A stretch of DNA of 64,000 bases from Defluviitalea saccharophila (GTDB lineage Bacteria > Bacillota > Clostridia > Lachnospirales > Defluviitaleaceae), in assembly GCF_038396635.1 (NCBI RefSeq), contig NZ_CP121687.1, positions 2,294,001-2,358,000 on the forward strand, read 5' to 3'. The notes beneath the pieces are model-generated. The model was given only the letters and a program-made list of their open reading frames with translations, ran no database searches and had not been told where the DNA came from. Shown here in pieces: positions 26,189-35,892 of this stretch. Every line of letters begins with the position of its first letter. Within the stretch, counting starts at the first letter, position 1. The position numbers and the translations under genes are program-made.

Positions 26189-26226
26189 CTCTGTTTAAAA
26201 TAATTCTTAAGGAAGGAGTTGTATAT

Positions 26227-26718
26227 ATGGATGAGGTGGTAGTACAAGAATTTATAGAGCAGGAAGAAGATACTCAGAAGGGTAAGTTTCTCATTTTTAC
26301 TTTGGAAAAAGAAAGTTATGGTATTGAGATTAAGTACGTCACTGAAATAATAGGCATACAGCAGATCACGGAAGTTCCGGAGCTGCCTGAGTATATAAGG
26401 GGTATCATTAATTTACGGGGGAAAATCATTCCCGTCATGGATGTAAGGCTGAGGTTTAAGAAGCCTTTTAAAGAATACAATGACAGAACCTGTGTCATTG
26501 TTGTAGACATAAGAGAAGTGGCGATTGGCTTAATAGTAGACAGCGTATCGGAGGTTCTTTCTATTAGTGAAAATGAAATCGTTGCTCCCCCTGATATGAG
26601 CAAGGGTGGCAATAAATATATAAAAGGTATTGGTAAGGTTGGAAGTGAAGTAAAACTTCTATTGGATTGCGATAAATTATTAAGCGGAGAAGAAGTTGAA
26701 AACTTATCAGAAATCTAG
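26227..26718 (+). CDS. cheW: Chemotaxis coupling protein CheW
   Basis: This 163-residue adaptor links chemoreceptors to CheA. The CheW fold is recognisable from FTLEKESYGIEIKYVTEI, the conserved IRGIINLRGKIIPVMDVR (about residues 50-67) and LIVDSVSEVLSI (about 97-108). An acidic N-terminal extension of about 15 residues precedes the domain. The start is ATG 26227 with AAGGAGTTG upstream; the longer frame opening at 26185 overlaps cheA without a ribosome binding site. The MCP gene follows 11 nt downstream. Confidence 0.94.
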   Translation: MDEVVVQEFIEQEEDTQKGKFLIFTLEKESYGIEIKYVTEIIGIQQITEVPELPEYIRGIINLRGKIIPVMDVRLRFKKPFKEYNDRTCVIVVDIREVAIGLIVDSVSEVLSISENEIVAPPDMSKGGNKYIKGIGKVGSEVKLLLDCDKLLSGEEVENLSEI

Positions 26719-26729
26719 GGGGGGTAACT

Positions 26730-28454
26730 ATGAAATGGTTCAATAACATGAAAATATCTGTAAAACTCACGATGAGTTTTATTATTGTTGCAATTATCGC
26801 TGGACTCGTAGGAATCGTTGGGGTGTTCAGTATAAAGCAAGTTGATAATAATGATACAATATTGTATGAAAATATGACAGTACCTCTGTCAGAAGTCAAT
26901 CAAATGGCAACTGCATTCCAAAGGATACGTGTTAACATTAGGAATATGACTTTAGAAACTAATATTGATGAAATAGATTATTATTATGAGAGGGCATTGA
27001 GTTATTTTCCCGAAATCCAAACATTGGCCGAAGACTTTGAAAAAACTATTTTAGATAATAAAACTCGTGAGGAATATAACAAATTTTCAGCCAGTTTGGA
27101 TGACTATGAGGCTGAATTAGAAAAACTTTATGCGATGAGTAGAGACAATAGAGACCAAGAGGCTTTCATATTTATTGAAGGCGACATGAAAGAAGTTGAA
27201 GATGCAGTACGAGAAAGCCTGGACAACCTGGTTCAAATTAAAATTGAAGATGCTCAGGAACAAGCCATTGAGAACTCCCGTATTGCAAATTCTGCTTCTA
27301 TTGTTATGTTTTTAGTTATTATTGGAGCAGTTTTAATATCCATTATTCTTGGAATAAGTGTAGCCCGTATTATTAGTAATCCATTACGACAATTATCCGA
27401 TGCCGCTGAAAAGATTGCCGAGGGAGATTTAAATATTGAACTGGATATCCGTAGCAGGGATGAAATTGGAAACTTGGCAGAATCTTTTAAGAAAATGTCC
27501 GATAATCTCAATGAGATTATGACCAATATCACTTATGCCGCTGAACAAGTTGCCACCGGTTCAAAGCAATTGTCAGACTCCAGTATCTTGCTGTCTCAAG
27601 GAGCCACAGAACAAGCCAGCTCCATTGAAGAATTGACTGCATCCCTTGAGGAGATTTCTTCACAAGTAAGGTTAAATGCAGATAATGCAAAACAAGCCAA
27701 TGATTTAGCGGATACTGCAAAGGCAAATGCCGTTCAAGGCAAGGAACACATGAATGAAATGCTAAGAGCTATGGAAGAAATCAATAATTCATCCAATAGT
27801 ATATCGAAAATTATTAAAGTTATTGATGACATAGCCTTTCAAACCAATATACTGGCACTTAATGCTGCAGTAGAGGCTGCAAGGGCAGGCCAGCACGGAA
27901 AAGGCTTTGCAGTTGTTGCAGAGGAAGTAAGAAACCTGGCAGCAAGATCAGCCAATGCAGCAAAAGAGACCACGTCAATGATTGAAGGTTCTATTAAGAA
28001 GGTTGAGATTGGAACAAAGATTGCTCAAGAGACTGCGGAAGCATTAAATAGTATTGTTAAGAGAGTTTCAAAGGTAGCCAATCTTGTAGGAGATATCGCT
28101 GCGGCTTCTGGTGAGCAGGCCAGCGGGATTTCCCAAGTCAACCAAGGCATCCTGCAGATTTCACAAGTGGTTCAGACAAACTCAGCTACTTCCGAAGAAA
28201 GTGCTTCTGCCAGCGAAGAATTAGCAAGTCAGGCAGATATGTTAAGAAATCAGGTTACAAAATTCAAATTAAAACATTCCAGTAATTCAGGATATTCTTA
28301 TAGAGCATTTGCTTTAGAGAGTCATAATGGCACATCCATGGGAAATCAAAAGAAAGTAAAAAAAGGACCCCTTGAAAAAGATTCTTATACAGAAGGGGCT
28401 GCCGGTACTGCCACAAAGATTGTGCTGAATGATACGGAGTTTGGAAAATACTAA
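26730..28454 (+). CDS. Methyl-accepting chemotaxis protein
   Basis: This 574-residue transmembrane receptor has TM1 (about 11-33), a four-helix-bundle-type extracytoplasmic sensor (about 34-190), TM2 (about 190-213), a HAMP domain (about 214-266) and the cytoplasmic signalling domain with the invariant hairpin tip DIAFQTNILALNAAVEAARAG (in segments, about 371-390). The C-terminal tail after about residue 510 is basic and ends without the pentapeptide tether of enteric receptors. AGGGGGGG precedes the ATG. It is the only receptor gene in the cluster, so it is probably the dedicated input of this CheA/CheW pair. Confidence 0.94.
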   Translation: MKWFNNMKISVKLTMSFIIVAIIAGLVGIVGVFSIKQVDNNDTILYENMTVPLSEVNQMATAFQRIRVNIRNMTLETNIDEIDYYYERALSYFPEIQTLAEDFEKTILDNKTREEYNKFSASLDDYEAELEKLYAMSRDNRDQEAFIFIEGDMKEVEDAVRESLDNLVQIKIEDAQEQAIENSRIANSASIVMFLVIIGAVLISIILGISVARIISNPLRQLSDAAEKIAEGDLNIELDIRSRDEIGNLAESFKKMSDNLNEIMTNITYAAEQVATGSKQLSDSSILLSQGATEQASSIEELTASLEEISSQVRLNADNAKQANDLADTAKANAVQGKEHMNEMLRAMEEINNSSNSISKIIKVIDDIAFQTNILALNAAVEAARAGQHGKGFAVVAEEVRNLAARSANAAKETTSMIEGSIKKVEIGTKIAQETAEALNSIVKRVSKVANLVGDIAAASGEQASGISQVNQGILQISQVVQTNSATSEESASASEELASQADMLRNQVTKFKLKHSSNSGYSYRAFALESHNGTSMGNQKKVKKGPLEKDSYTEGAAGTATKIVLNDTEFGKY

Positions 28455-28481
28455 TCGGTAATTTAATAAAGGATCTGTGAG

Positions 28482-28519
28482 AGCATATGGAGAGAATCGT
28501 TTGATTCTCTCCATATGCT
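28482..28519 (+). terminator. Perfect 17-bp hairpin between receptor and hybrid kinase genes
   Basis: AGCATATGGAGAGAATC (28482-28498) pairs perfectly with 28503-28519 around the loop GTTT. The trailing bases AAATAAAG do not form a U tract, so a standard intrinsic terminator is doubtful; RNA stabilisation or processing is as likely. Confidence 0.5.
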
Positions 28520-28547
28520 AAATAAAGAATGTGGAAGGTGTCAAAAT

Positions 28548-30884
28548 ATGAATACGAATCCAATTCTGGGTGGAGATCAAGAATTCTTAACAGCGGCCTT
28601 GGCGAGTATCGGTGATGGTTTAATTATAACCAATACCGAGGGGGATATACTTTATATCAATCAGATTACGACCCAAATCACCGGATGGAATGCTGAAGAA
28701 GCCTATAAAAACAATATTCGCGATGTATTTAAAATTGTTAATATGTATACCAATAAAGCATTAAAAAATCCTATTGAAAAAGTGCTTGAGACGAGCAACA
28801 TCGTCGGTCTTAAAAACCACTCTGCTCTAATCACCAAAGATGGAAGCAAAAAATTCATTTCAGCCAGCTGTTCTCCTATTCAATCTTCCCATGGCAATAT
28901 CCAGGGAGTTGTAATCGTATTTAGAGAAATTCACCGCATTAAGCAGATGGAAGAAGAACTCAGACTGGAAAAAGACAATCTGCAGACCTTATTTGAAGTT
29001 ATCCCCATGGGCGTCATTTTAATCGATAGAGATACTGTGATTAAGCAGGTCAATAGAGCCTTTTTAAGCATGATGGGACTGGAAACCACAAATCTTATAG
29101 GACAGAAACTAAGAGATGGGGTGCAATGTCTGGGAATCTACCATAGAAGATGTGGATTGGACGGAAGCTGTTCATCCTGCCTTGTTAGGGAAAGCATCAA
29201 TAAAGTCTTTGAAACGGGGGTTTCCTGCAATGATATCATTATTCCCCAAATTATTATTAAGAATGGAGAAAAGGTTAAGTCCTGGTATCGCATCAGCTTT
29301 CTTCCTATAACGATTGCAATGGAAAATCATGTGATGATTTCTATAGAAGATATTACTAAGGACAAAAAGCATTCTGAAACCTTAAAAAGGGCGAAGGAGG
29401 AGGCAGAAGCAGCGAGTAGAGCAAAAAGTGAATTCCTTGCCAATATGAGCCATGAAATTCGTACCCCTGTTAATGGTATTGTAGGCATGATTGATTTAAC
29501 CTTGCTTACCCCTCTTAATAAGGAACAGAGAGAAAACCTCAATACGGCAAAAATCTGCGCGAAGTCTCTTCTCAATATCATAAATGATATTTTGGACTTT
29601 TCCAAAATGGAAGCAGGTAAACTTAAAATTCGCAATACCCATTTTAACATTCAGAATCTAGTAGATAAAACCATAAAGAGTCATTTGGTCAGCGCGGATG
29701 AAAAAGGCTTAGAACTTATTTATTCTATTTCTTCTAAAATCCCTCCTTATTTAGTCGGGGACCCCGATCGACTTCAGCAGGTCCTTAATAATTTAATCAG
29801 TAATGCAATTAAATTTACCGATAAGGGGGAAATCGTTGTTACTATAAAAGATACCGTTATTTTCGGCGAAGGGATAGAACTTCAGTTTTCTGTTTCTGAT
29901 ACGGGAATTGGGATTCCTTCGAATGCAATGGATAAGCTTTTTAAGAGTTTTAGCCAAATCGATGGCTCCTATACCAGAAGATATAAGGGTACAGGCTTAG
30001 GACTTGCCATTAGTAAGCAACTGGTTGAGCTGATGGGCGGAAAGATTTGGGTTGAAAGTGAAGAAGGCAAAGGCAGCACCTTTTACTTTACCATTCCTTT
30101 TAAGATCGGAAATAAGTCAGAAGAAAAGCTTCCGGAACAGACAGCTATCCATAAAAGTGACAAAACCCTAAATATTCTTTTAGCAGAAGACGATTATATT
30201 AATCAAATAGTGATTTCTCGTATGCTGGAGAAAAAGGGCCATTCTGTAGATGTTGTGGACAACGGATTAGAAGTAGTTACAGCCCATAAAAATAAGAAAT
30301 ACGATGTTATTCTAATGGATATACAGATGCCTGTAATGGACGGTATTGAGGCGACAAAACTTATTAGGGAAAGAGACGGTTCTCATAAACATACTCCTAT
30401 TATTGCGCTTACTGCCTTTGCGCTGCAGGGAGATAAAGAACGATTCCTTAATTTAGGAATGGATGAATACATTGCAAAGCCTGTTAAGATGGAGGAGCTC
30501 TTTAGTGTTATCAAGTATGTACTGGAGACAAATCGCCGAGAATTTAACTTTAATGAAATCCCTAAATTAAATGAAAAGGGAGAATTAGTATTTGTTCAGC
30601 CATCCGAATTAAAATCTCCTGAAGTCTTAACTTCAATCATTCATGAAGCCGATGAAATGATTAAGATCCTATTTAGAAGCTTAGAAGACAATAATTTAGA
30701 GCAGATAGAAATCGCAGCCCATAATCTAAAGGAATTTTTTAATCAAATTGATGCTGAGGAATTAAAGAATCAGGCGTTTAAAATAGAGTTAGCAGTAAGA
30801 AGGGGAAATCTTAAAGCTGCTGTAGAAAACTCCATGGAGTTAAGTTTTGGCCTCGAGACGTATAAAAAATCTGCAAACCTTTAG
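28548..30884 (+). CDS. PAS-PAS hybrid histidine kinase with receiver and Hpt
   Basis: This 778-residue cytoplasmic kinase has PAS 1 (about 12-125), PAS 2 (about 140-265) with a Cys-rich insert ([18 protein letters not shown]), a HisKA domain with His302 in SHEIRTP, an HATPase with [17 protein letters not shown] and GTGLGLAIS, a receiver domain with phospho-Asp at about 591 ([11 protein letters not shown]), and an Hpt-like end with His at about 725 (AAHNLKEFF). All phosphorelay residues are present in one chain. The start is ATG 28548 with GGAAGGTG upstream; the earlier ATG at 28515 lies in a hairpin. A standalone receiver gene follows in 10 nt. Confidence 0.93.
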   Translation: MNTNPILGGDQEFLTAALASIGDGLIITNTEGDILYINQITTQITGWNAEEAYKNNIRDVFKIVNMYTNKALKNPIEKVLETSNIVGLKNHSALITKDGSKKFISASCSPIQSSHGNIQGVVIVFREIHRIKQMEEELRLEKDNLQTLFEVIPMGVILIDRDTVIKQVNRAFLSMMGLETTNLIGQKLRDGVQCLGIYHRRCGLDGSCSSCLVRESINKVFETGVSCNDIIIPQIIIKNGEKVKSWYRISFLPITIAMENHVMISIEDITKDKKHSETLKRAKEEAEAASRAKSEFLANMSHEIRTPVNGIVGMIDLTLLTPLNKEQRENLNTAKICAKSLLNIINDILDFSKMEAGKLKIRNTHFNIQNLVDKTIKSHLVSADEKGLELIYSISSKIPPYLVGDPDRLQQVLNNLISNAIKFTDKGEIVVTIKDTVIFGEGIELQFSVSDTGIGIPSNAMDKLFKSFSQIDGSYTRRYKGTGLGLAISKQLVELMGGKIWVESEEGKGSTFYFTIPFKIGNKSEEKLPEQTAIHKSDKTLNILLAEDDYINQIVISRMLEKKGHSVDVVDNGLEVVTAHKNKKYDVILMDIQMPVMDGIEATKLIRERDGSHKHTPIIALTAFALQGDKERFLNLGMDEYIAKPVKMEELFSVIKYVLETNRREFNFNEIPKLNEKGELVFVQPSELKSPEVLTSIIHEADEMIKILFRSLEDNNLEQIEIAAHNLKEFFNQIDAEELKNQAFKIELAVRRGNLKAAVENSMELSFGLETYKKSANL

Positions 30885-30894
30885 GAGGGGTACT

Positions 30895-31311
30895 ATGTTA
30901 AAAATACTAATTGCAGAAGACGATTTAATCAGCAGGAAATTTTTAAGCAAATTTCTTTCGCAATATGGGGAATGTGATATTGTAGTGGACGGTTTGGAAG
31001 CAATAGATGCTTATATGCTTGCTATGAGGGAGAAAAAGCCCTATGACCTGATTTGCCTGGATATTATGATGCCAAAGCTTGATGGAGTGAGGGTATTAAA
31101 AGCCATCAGAGACATGGAGACTCAAAAATTTATTTTACCTGAAAAAAGAGTAAAAATTATCATGATTACAGCGTTAGCTGAAGCTGAACTGGTACAGACG
31201 GCATTTCAATACGGATGCGAAGCCTATGCTTCAAAGCCAATCAATATTGATAAATTTGTAGAAGTAATGGAAAAATTAGAGCTAATTCCTAAAAAAGAAT
31301 CCGAGCATTAA
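30895..31311 (+). CDS. Stand-alone response regulator receiver
   Basis: This 138-residue protein is a single receiver domain: the acidic pair Asp9-Asp10, phospho-acceptor Asp56 (LICLDIMMP), a Thr/Ala switch region (MITALAEA) and the conserved Lys in ASKPI. There is no output domain, so it acts like CheY or Spo0F by protein contact. AGGAGGGG precedes the ATG. It lies 10 nt after the hybrid kinase gene, whose Hpt-like domain is a likely phosphate donor; CheA is another. A few DNA bases later the pyrimidine leader begins. Confidence 0.9.
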   Translation: MLKILIAEDDLISRKFLSKFLSQYGECDIVVDGLEAIDAYMLAMREKKPYDLICLDIMMPKLDGVRVLKAIRDMETQKFILPEKRVKIIMITALAEAELVQTAFQYGCEAYASKPINIDKFVEVMEKLELIPKKESEH

Positions 31312-31327
31312 TCCTATCCATTTTTCC

Positions 31328-31356
31328 TTGACAAAGCAAAAAACCTATGATACCAT
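31328..31356 (+). promoter_or_regulatory. Promoter of the pyrimidine operon
   Basis: TTGACA is exact at about 31329-31334, with a weaker -10 (TACCAT) at 17-nt spacing. It directly precedes the PyrR-type leader. Confidence 0.6.
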
Positions 31357-31388
31357 TATCGAAAACATAACAATGGTGAAATGGATAG

Positions 31389-31445
31389 CGCATTTCGACC
31401 TTTAAATTGGTCCCGTGAGGCCGGAAAGGAAGAGATATAGATGCG
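31389..31445 (+). promoter_or_regulatory. PyrR-binding anti-antiterminator hairpin
   Basis: CGCAT (31389-31393) pairs with ATGCG (31441-31445), and inside it CCTTT pairs with AAAGG. The apical part TTAAATTGGTCCCGTGAGGC matches the PyrR-binding loop of Bacillus pyr leaders (UCC-GNGAGG core). PyrR with UMP stabilises this fold and so allows the downstream terminator to form. Confidence 0.85.
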
Positions 31446-31571
31446 AGGCATCAGTGCGTTTTTTTCTTATGGAAAAATTGAAGCAACAACTGAACACAAT
31501 AAAGCAATGGTAGAAAAAGCGGCAGCGTTTGATTTTCTGCCTAACTTAATATTTTCTTTTTTAAAAAGGTA

Positions 31572-31622
31572 TAAAAAGGCAATAAAGAGAGTTGAGTTAA
31601 TCTCTTTATTGCCTTTTTCTGT
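31572..31622 (+). terminator. Attenuation terminator of the pyr operon
   Basis: AAAGGCAATAAAGAGA pairs with TCTCTTTATTGCCTTT across a 10-nt loop, ending in TTTTT (to about 31619). It lies between the PyrR-binding hairpin and pyrB. The 120 nt between holds a T-rich stretch (31459-31465) and A-rich sequence that must contain the antiterminator. Confidence 0.9.
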
Positions 31623-31646
31623 GCGCTGAAAAAAGGAGGGAACAGG

Positions 31647-32645
31647 ATGTTAAGAAGTAAAGATATTTTAGGGATAAGAGATTTAAGTTCTGAAGAAATT
31701 ATACACATTTTAGAAACAGCAAAGGATATGAAAGAAAGAATTGAAAACAAAAAAATAAGAGAAAAAAGCCTTAAAAATTTTAGTGTAGTGACATTATTTT
31801 ACGAGAATAGTACGCGAACCAAGATGTCTTTTGCTTTGGCAGGAGAATATTTAGGTGCAGATGTTTCTGACTTAGGGGTAGCCACCAGCAGTGTCAATAA
31901 AGGAGAAAGCCTGGTGGATACTGGAATAACTTTAGACCAAATGGGCATTGACATCATGGTCATAAGGCATAGTATGTCAGGAGCTGCTAATGTACTGGCA
32001 AGAAATGTTAAAGCCTCTGTCATCAATGCAGGAGATGGGGTGAATGAACATCCCACACAAGCTCTCTTAGATTTGTACACCATGTATGAAAAAAAGAAAA
32101 GCTTTAAAGATTTAAAGGTAGCCATCATAGGAGATATCATTCACAGCCGGGTTGCAAGAAGCAATGTATTCGGACTTACAAAATTAGGAGCCAATGTGGT
32201 GGTAGGGGGACCTTCCACTTTAATCTCTAAAAATATGGAGTGCTTAGGGGCAAAGGTTACAACAGATATCAAAGAAGCTCTAAAGGATGCAGATATCGTC
32301 ATGGGGCTTAGAATCCAACTGGAAAGACAAAAGGGAGGGCTTTTCCCTGACCTTAGAGAATACAGAGATTTGTTTGGAATAGATGAAGAGATGCTAAAGT
32401 ATGCAAAGCCGGATGCACTGCTGATGCATCCAGGGCCGGTTAATCGGGGTATTGAGTTAAGTACAGAGATTATTGACGGACCTCAATCGGTCATCAATGA
32501 ACAGGTGAAAAACGGCGTTGCAGTGAGAATGGCGTTATTACACTTATTAGCAGAGGGGAGAAAAAACAATGAAGATATTGATTCAGAATGGACGTATACT
32601 AGACCCTATATCCAAAACCGATGGAATCAAAGATGTATTGGTTGA
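31647..32645 (+). CDS. pyrB: Aspartate carbamoyltransferase, catalytic chain
   Basis: This 332-residue enzyme condenses carbamoyl phosphate and aspartate, the first committed step of UMP synthesis. The carbamoyl phosphate site STRT is at 55-58 (ENSTRTKMSF), HPTQALLDL lies near 135, and the aspartate-site region HPGPVNRG near 270. AAAGGAGG precedes the ATG. The coding frame continues 77 nt past the pyrC start, adding a tail of about 25 residues beyond the usual end of the family; this may be a genuine overlap. No pyrI regulatory chain gene is present. Confidence 0.96.
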   Translation: MLRSKDILGIRDLSSEEIIHILETAKDMKERIENKKIREKSLKNFSVVTLFYENSTRTKMSFALAGEYLGADVSDLGVATSSVNKGESLVDTGITLDQMGIDIMVIRHSMSGAANVLARNVKASVINAGDGVNEHPTQALLDLYTMYEKKKSFKDLKVAIIGDIIHSRVARSNVFGLTKLGANVVVGGPSTLISKNMECLGAKVTTDIKEALKDADIVMGLRIQLERQKGGLFPDLREYRDLFGIDEEMLKYAKPDALLMHPGPVNRGIELSTEIIDGPQSVINEQVKNGVAVRMALLHLLAEGRKNNEDIDSEWTYTRPYIQNRWNQRCIG

Positions 32646-33855
32646 AAATGGGGTTATCACAGCGATTGAAGAAAAAATAACTGCATCGGCAGATCAAATC
32701 ATAGACGCTAAAGGATGTTGGGTTACTCCGGGGCTTATAGATGTACATGTGCACTTAAGGGAACCAGGCTATGAATACAAAGAAACCATCAAAACAGGAA
32801 GCAGGGCGGCTGCAAAGGGCGGATTTACAACCATATGCTGCATGCCCAATACCAATCCGGTTATTGACAATGAGATTCTTGTAGAATACATCAAGATGAA
32901 AGCGGAAAGGGAAGCCATCGTAAACGTTCTTCCTATAGGCAGTATTACGAAAGGCCAAAAGGGAGAAGAGCTTTCTAATATCGGGAAGATGGCACAGGCT
33001 GGGATTTGTGCCATCAGTGAAGATGGTAAGAGTGTAATGAATGCAGGGCTTCTTAAAAAAGCAATGAAATATGCCAATATGTTCAATCTTCCGGTACTGT
33101 CCCACTGTGAGGATAATACCCTTGTGGGGGGTGGTGTCATGAATGCGGGAGAAATGGCAGAGAGAGTCGGCATGAAGGGGATTGGCGCCGATTCAGAGGA
33201 AGTGATCGTAGCAAGGGATATTATTCTAGCAAGAAATACTGGAGCCAGGCTTCATATCTGCCATATCAGCACTTCAGGCAGCGTTCAGCTGGTACGGGAA
33301 GCAAAACTTAGGGGAGAGAATGTCAGCGCAGAAGTTTGTCCTCACCACTTTTCACTGACCGACGAAGCGGTTGAAGGATATGATGCCAATACCAAAATGA
33401 ATCCTCCCCTTAGAAGTGCCAAGGATGTAGAAAGCTTAAAAGAAGGTTTAAAAGACAATACCATAGAAATCATAGCCACCGACCATGCCCCTCACCATAT
33501 CGATGAGAAAAACTGTGAATACGACAGGGCGGCATTTGGAATTGTAGGACTGGAAACAGCCCTTCCTTTAGGGATTACTCATTTGGTAGAAGACAATATA
33601 TTAACCCCGATGGAGCTTATAGAAAAAATGAGTACCAATCCGGCAAAGCTTCTGGGGATTGATAAAGGCTCTATTCAAGTAGGAAAAATTGCGGATATAA
33701 CGATTATTGACCCTAATGAAGAATATGAAATTGACGTTAACACCTTTGCTTCTAAAAGCAAGAACAGTCCTTTCCACGGACATAGGGTTAAAGGAAAAGT
33801 TAAATACACCATCGTTAATGGAAAGATTGTTTTAAACGATGGAGAATTGATATAA
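32569..33855 (+). CDS. pyrC: Dihydroorotase
   Basis: This 428-residue amidohydrolase cyclises carbamoyl aspartate to dihydroorotate. Metal ligands are visible in DVHVHLREPGYEYKE (about 58-72), HCED (about 179), HICHIST (about 231) and ATDHAPH (about 304). Length and motifs place it in the class I (Bacillus/Aquifex) type. AGGGGAG lies 8 nt before ATG 32569, inside the end of pyrB, so the two genes overlap by 77 nt in different frames. pyrF follows after 34 nt. Confidence 0.97.
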   Translation: MKILIQNGRILDPISKTDGIKDVLVENGVITAIEEKITASADQIIDAKGCWVTPGLIDVHVHLREPGYEYKETIKTGSRAAAKGGFTTICCMPNTNPVIDNEILVEYIKMKAEREAIVNVLPIGSITKGQKGEELSNIGKMAQAGICAISEDGKSVMNAGLLKKAMKYANMFNLPVLSHCEDNTLVGGGVMNAGEMAERVGMKGIGADSEEVIVARDIILARNTGARLHICHISTSGSVQLVREAKLRGENVSAEVCPHHFSLTDEAVEGYDANTKMNPPLRSAKDVESLKEGLKDNTIEIIATDHAPHHIDEKNCEYDRAAFGIVGLETALPLGITHLVEDNILTPMELIEKMSTNPAKLLGIDKGSIQVGKIADITIIDPNEEYEIDVNTFASKSKNSPFHGHRVKGKVKYTIVNGKIVLNDGELI

Positions 33856-33889
33856 ACATTAACTGAGCATTAAGACAGGGGGAATAAAA

Positions 33890-34813
33890 ATGATTGATAG
33901 ATTGATTGAAAAAATAGAAGCTACAAAAAATCCGACTGTAGTAGGTCTTGATCCAAGACTTGGCTTTATTCCAAATTTTATAAAAGAAAAAGCCTATGAA
34001 CTCTACGGAAAAACGCCAAAGGCTGCGGCTTGGGCATTTTATGAATTCAATAAAGCCATTATAGATGCAGTCTATGACCTTATCCCTGCAGTCAAACCTC
34101 AAGTTGCAATGTACGAGCAATATGGTCCTGAAGGGATCAAGGCATATATCAAGACCATCTTATATGCGAAAGAAAAAGGTTTAGTCGTTATTGGAGATGT
34201 TAAAAGAAGTGATATTGCCTCTACTGCAGAAGCCTATGCTGATGGGCATATCGGAAGAGTTAAAGTAGAAGATGAAGTGCATGAAGTTTACCATGAAGAC
34301 TGTATTACCCTTAATCCTTATCTTGGATATGATTCTATAGAACCTTACATGAACCACTGCAGGATGTACGATAAAGGCTTATTTGTCCTGGTTAAGACTT
34401 CAAATCCCAATAGCGGAGAAATTCAAGATTTAGACATAGGGGGAGAAAAGCTCTACGAAAGAGTAGGCAAACTTGTTTCAAAATGGGGAGAAGAAGTCAT
34501 GGGCAAGAGAGGATACAGTCATATCGGTGCTGTGGTTGGAGCCACTTACCCGGAACAAGGGACCAGGCTTAGACAATTAATGCCCCATACCTTCTTTCTG
34601 GTACCGGGATATGGCGCCCAGGGGGCAACCGCCAGGGATTTAGCCGGATGTTTTGATAAAAACGGTTTAGGAGCCATTGTAAATTCCTCAAGGGGCATCA
34701 TCGCTGCGTATCAACTGGAAAAATATAAAAATCAATTTAGTGAAAAGGAGTTTGCGCAAGCGGCAAGAGAAGCAGTTATTGACATGAAGAAAGATTTAGA
34801 AGGGGTGTTATGA
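33890..34813 (+). CDS. pyrF: Orotidine 5'-phosphate decarboxylase (long, type 2)
   Basis: This 307-residue enzyme removes CO2 from OMP to give UMP, the last step of the pathway. It is the longer, type 2 form: the catalytic motif is DVKRSDIASTAEAYADGH (about residues 103-120), compared with DxKxxDI in the short form. GLDPRLGF near residue 24 and VVGATYPEQG near 217 match the phosphate- and base-binding loops. AGGGGGAA precedes the ATG. The stop codon overlaps the start region of carA. Confidence 0.95.
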   Translation: MIDRLIEKIEATKNPTVVGLDPRLGFIPNFIKEKAYELYGKTPKAAAWAFYEFNKAIIDAVYDLIPAVKPQVAMYEQYGPEGIKAYIKTILYAKEKGLVVIGDVKRSDIASTAEAYADGHIGRVKVEDEVHEVYHEDCITLNPYLGYDSIEPYMNHCRMYDKGLFVLVKTSNPNSGEIQDLDIGGEKLYERVGKLVSKWGEEVMGKRGYSHIGAVVGATYPEQGTRLRQLMPHTFFLVPGYGAQGATARDLAGCFDKNGLGAIVNSSRGIIAAYQLEKYKNQFSEKEFAQAAREAVIDMKKDLEGVL

Positions 34814-35892
34814 TGAAAGCACAACTTATACTGGAAAATGGAATGATTTTTGAAGGAAAAGCCTTCGGACATATCAAAGAGAGCGTTGGAGAAGTTGTGT
34901 TTAATACAGGAATGACAGGATATCAAGAGGTATTAACAGATCCCTCCTACTATGGACAGATTGTTACAATGACCTACCCACTCATCGGGAACTACGGAAT
35001 CAATCTGGACGATATGGAATCGGACAGTGCCAAAGTAAGAGGATTTATAGTAAGAGAAAAAGCCGATTATCCGAATAATTGGCGATGTGAAATGGAATTG
35101 GACGGATATTTAAAACAAAATAGAATTATAGGTTTAGAAGGTATTGACACAAGAGCCTTAACTAAAATTCTTAGAAATCATGGTACAATGAAAGGAATTA
35201 TCACGGTACGGGAGCTTACCCAAAGTCAAATCAATCAGAAGCTTAAAGCCTTTCATAATAAAAACGCTGTAGCAGAAGTGACAACAAAAGAAATCCATGA
35301 AGTTAAGGGAAGTGGAAAACGTATTGCAGTGATGGACTTTGGCATTAAAGAAAATATCATTCGTTCCTTTAAGAAAAGAAATTGTGCCCTGACGATTTTC
35401 CCTGCAGATATCTCAGCAGAAGAAATATTAAAAATCAATCCAGATGGCATCTTTCTATCCAACGGCCCTGGGGACCCTAAAGATTTACCTGAAGTCATCC
35501 GTACAATAAAAGAACTTATAGGTAAAAAGCCTATCTTCGGAATTTGCCTTGGCCATCAGCTTCTTGCCTTAAGTCTTGGAGGCAATACTGAAAAATTAAA
35601 ATTCGGGCATAGGGGCTGCAACCATCCTGTAAAGGATTTGTTTGAAAATAAAGTGTATATCACCTCACAAAATCACGGCTATGTGGTAACAGACTTGCCA
35701 GAGGATATGATAAAAACCCATATCAATCTCAATGATGGAACTGTAGAGGGCATGATGCATAAAAAACTTCCGATTTTCAGTGTTCAGTTTCATCCGGAAG
35801 CTTGTCCGGGCCCTAAGGATACAGCATATATCTTCGACAGGTTTATGGAATTAATGGAAGGAGGATTCCCATGCCAAGAGATAACAGCATAA
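34813..35892 (+). CDS. carA: Carbamoyl phosphate synthase, small (glutaminase) chain
   Basis: This 359-residue subunit hydrolyses glutamine to supply ammonia to CarB. The N-terminal half carries [20 protein letters not shown]; the C-terminal class I glutaminase has SNGPGDP, the nucleophile Cys in [11 protein letters not shown] (about residue 247) and the His-Glu pair in [14 protein letters not shown] 34813 is 7 nt from AGGGG and is preferred; ATG 34810, overlapping the pyrF stop as ATGA, is possible. Its end overlaps carB by 22 nt. Confidence 0.96.
   Translation: MKAQLILENGMIFEGKAFGHIKESVGEVVFNTGMTGYQEVLTDPSYYGQIVTMTYPLIGNYGINLDDMESDSAKVRGFIVREKADYPNNWRCEMELDGYLKQNRIIGLEGIDTRALTKILRNHGTMKGIITVRELTQSQINQKLKAFHNKNAVAEVTTKEIHEVKGSGKRIAVMDFGIKENIIRSFKKRNCALTIFPADISAEEILKINPDGIFLSNGPGDPKDLPEVIRTIKELIGKKPIFGICLGHQLLALSLGGNTEKLKFGHRGCNHPVKDLFENKVYITSQNHGYVVTDLPEDMIKTHINLNDGTVEGMMHKKLPIFSVQFHPEACPGPKDTAYIFDRFMELMEGGFPCQEITA

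Noticed and set aside
31441-31629. Small open frame in the pyr leader
   Set aside because: It starts inside the PyrR hairpin without a ribosome binding site and runs through the terminator; it is leader RNA.
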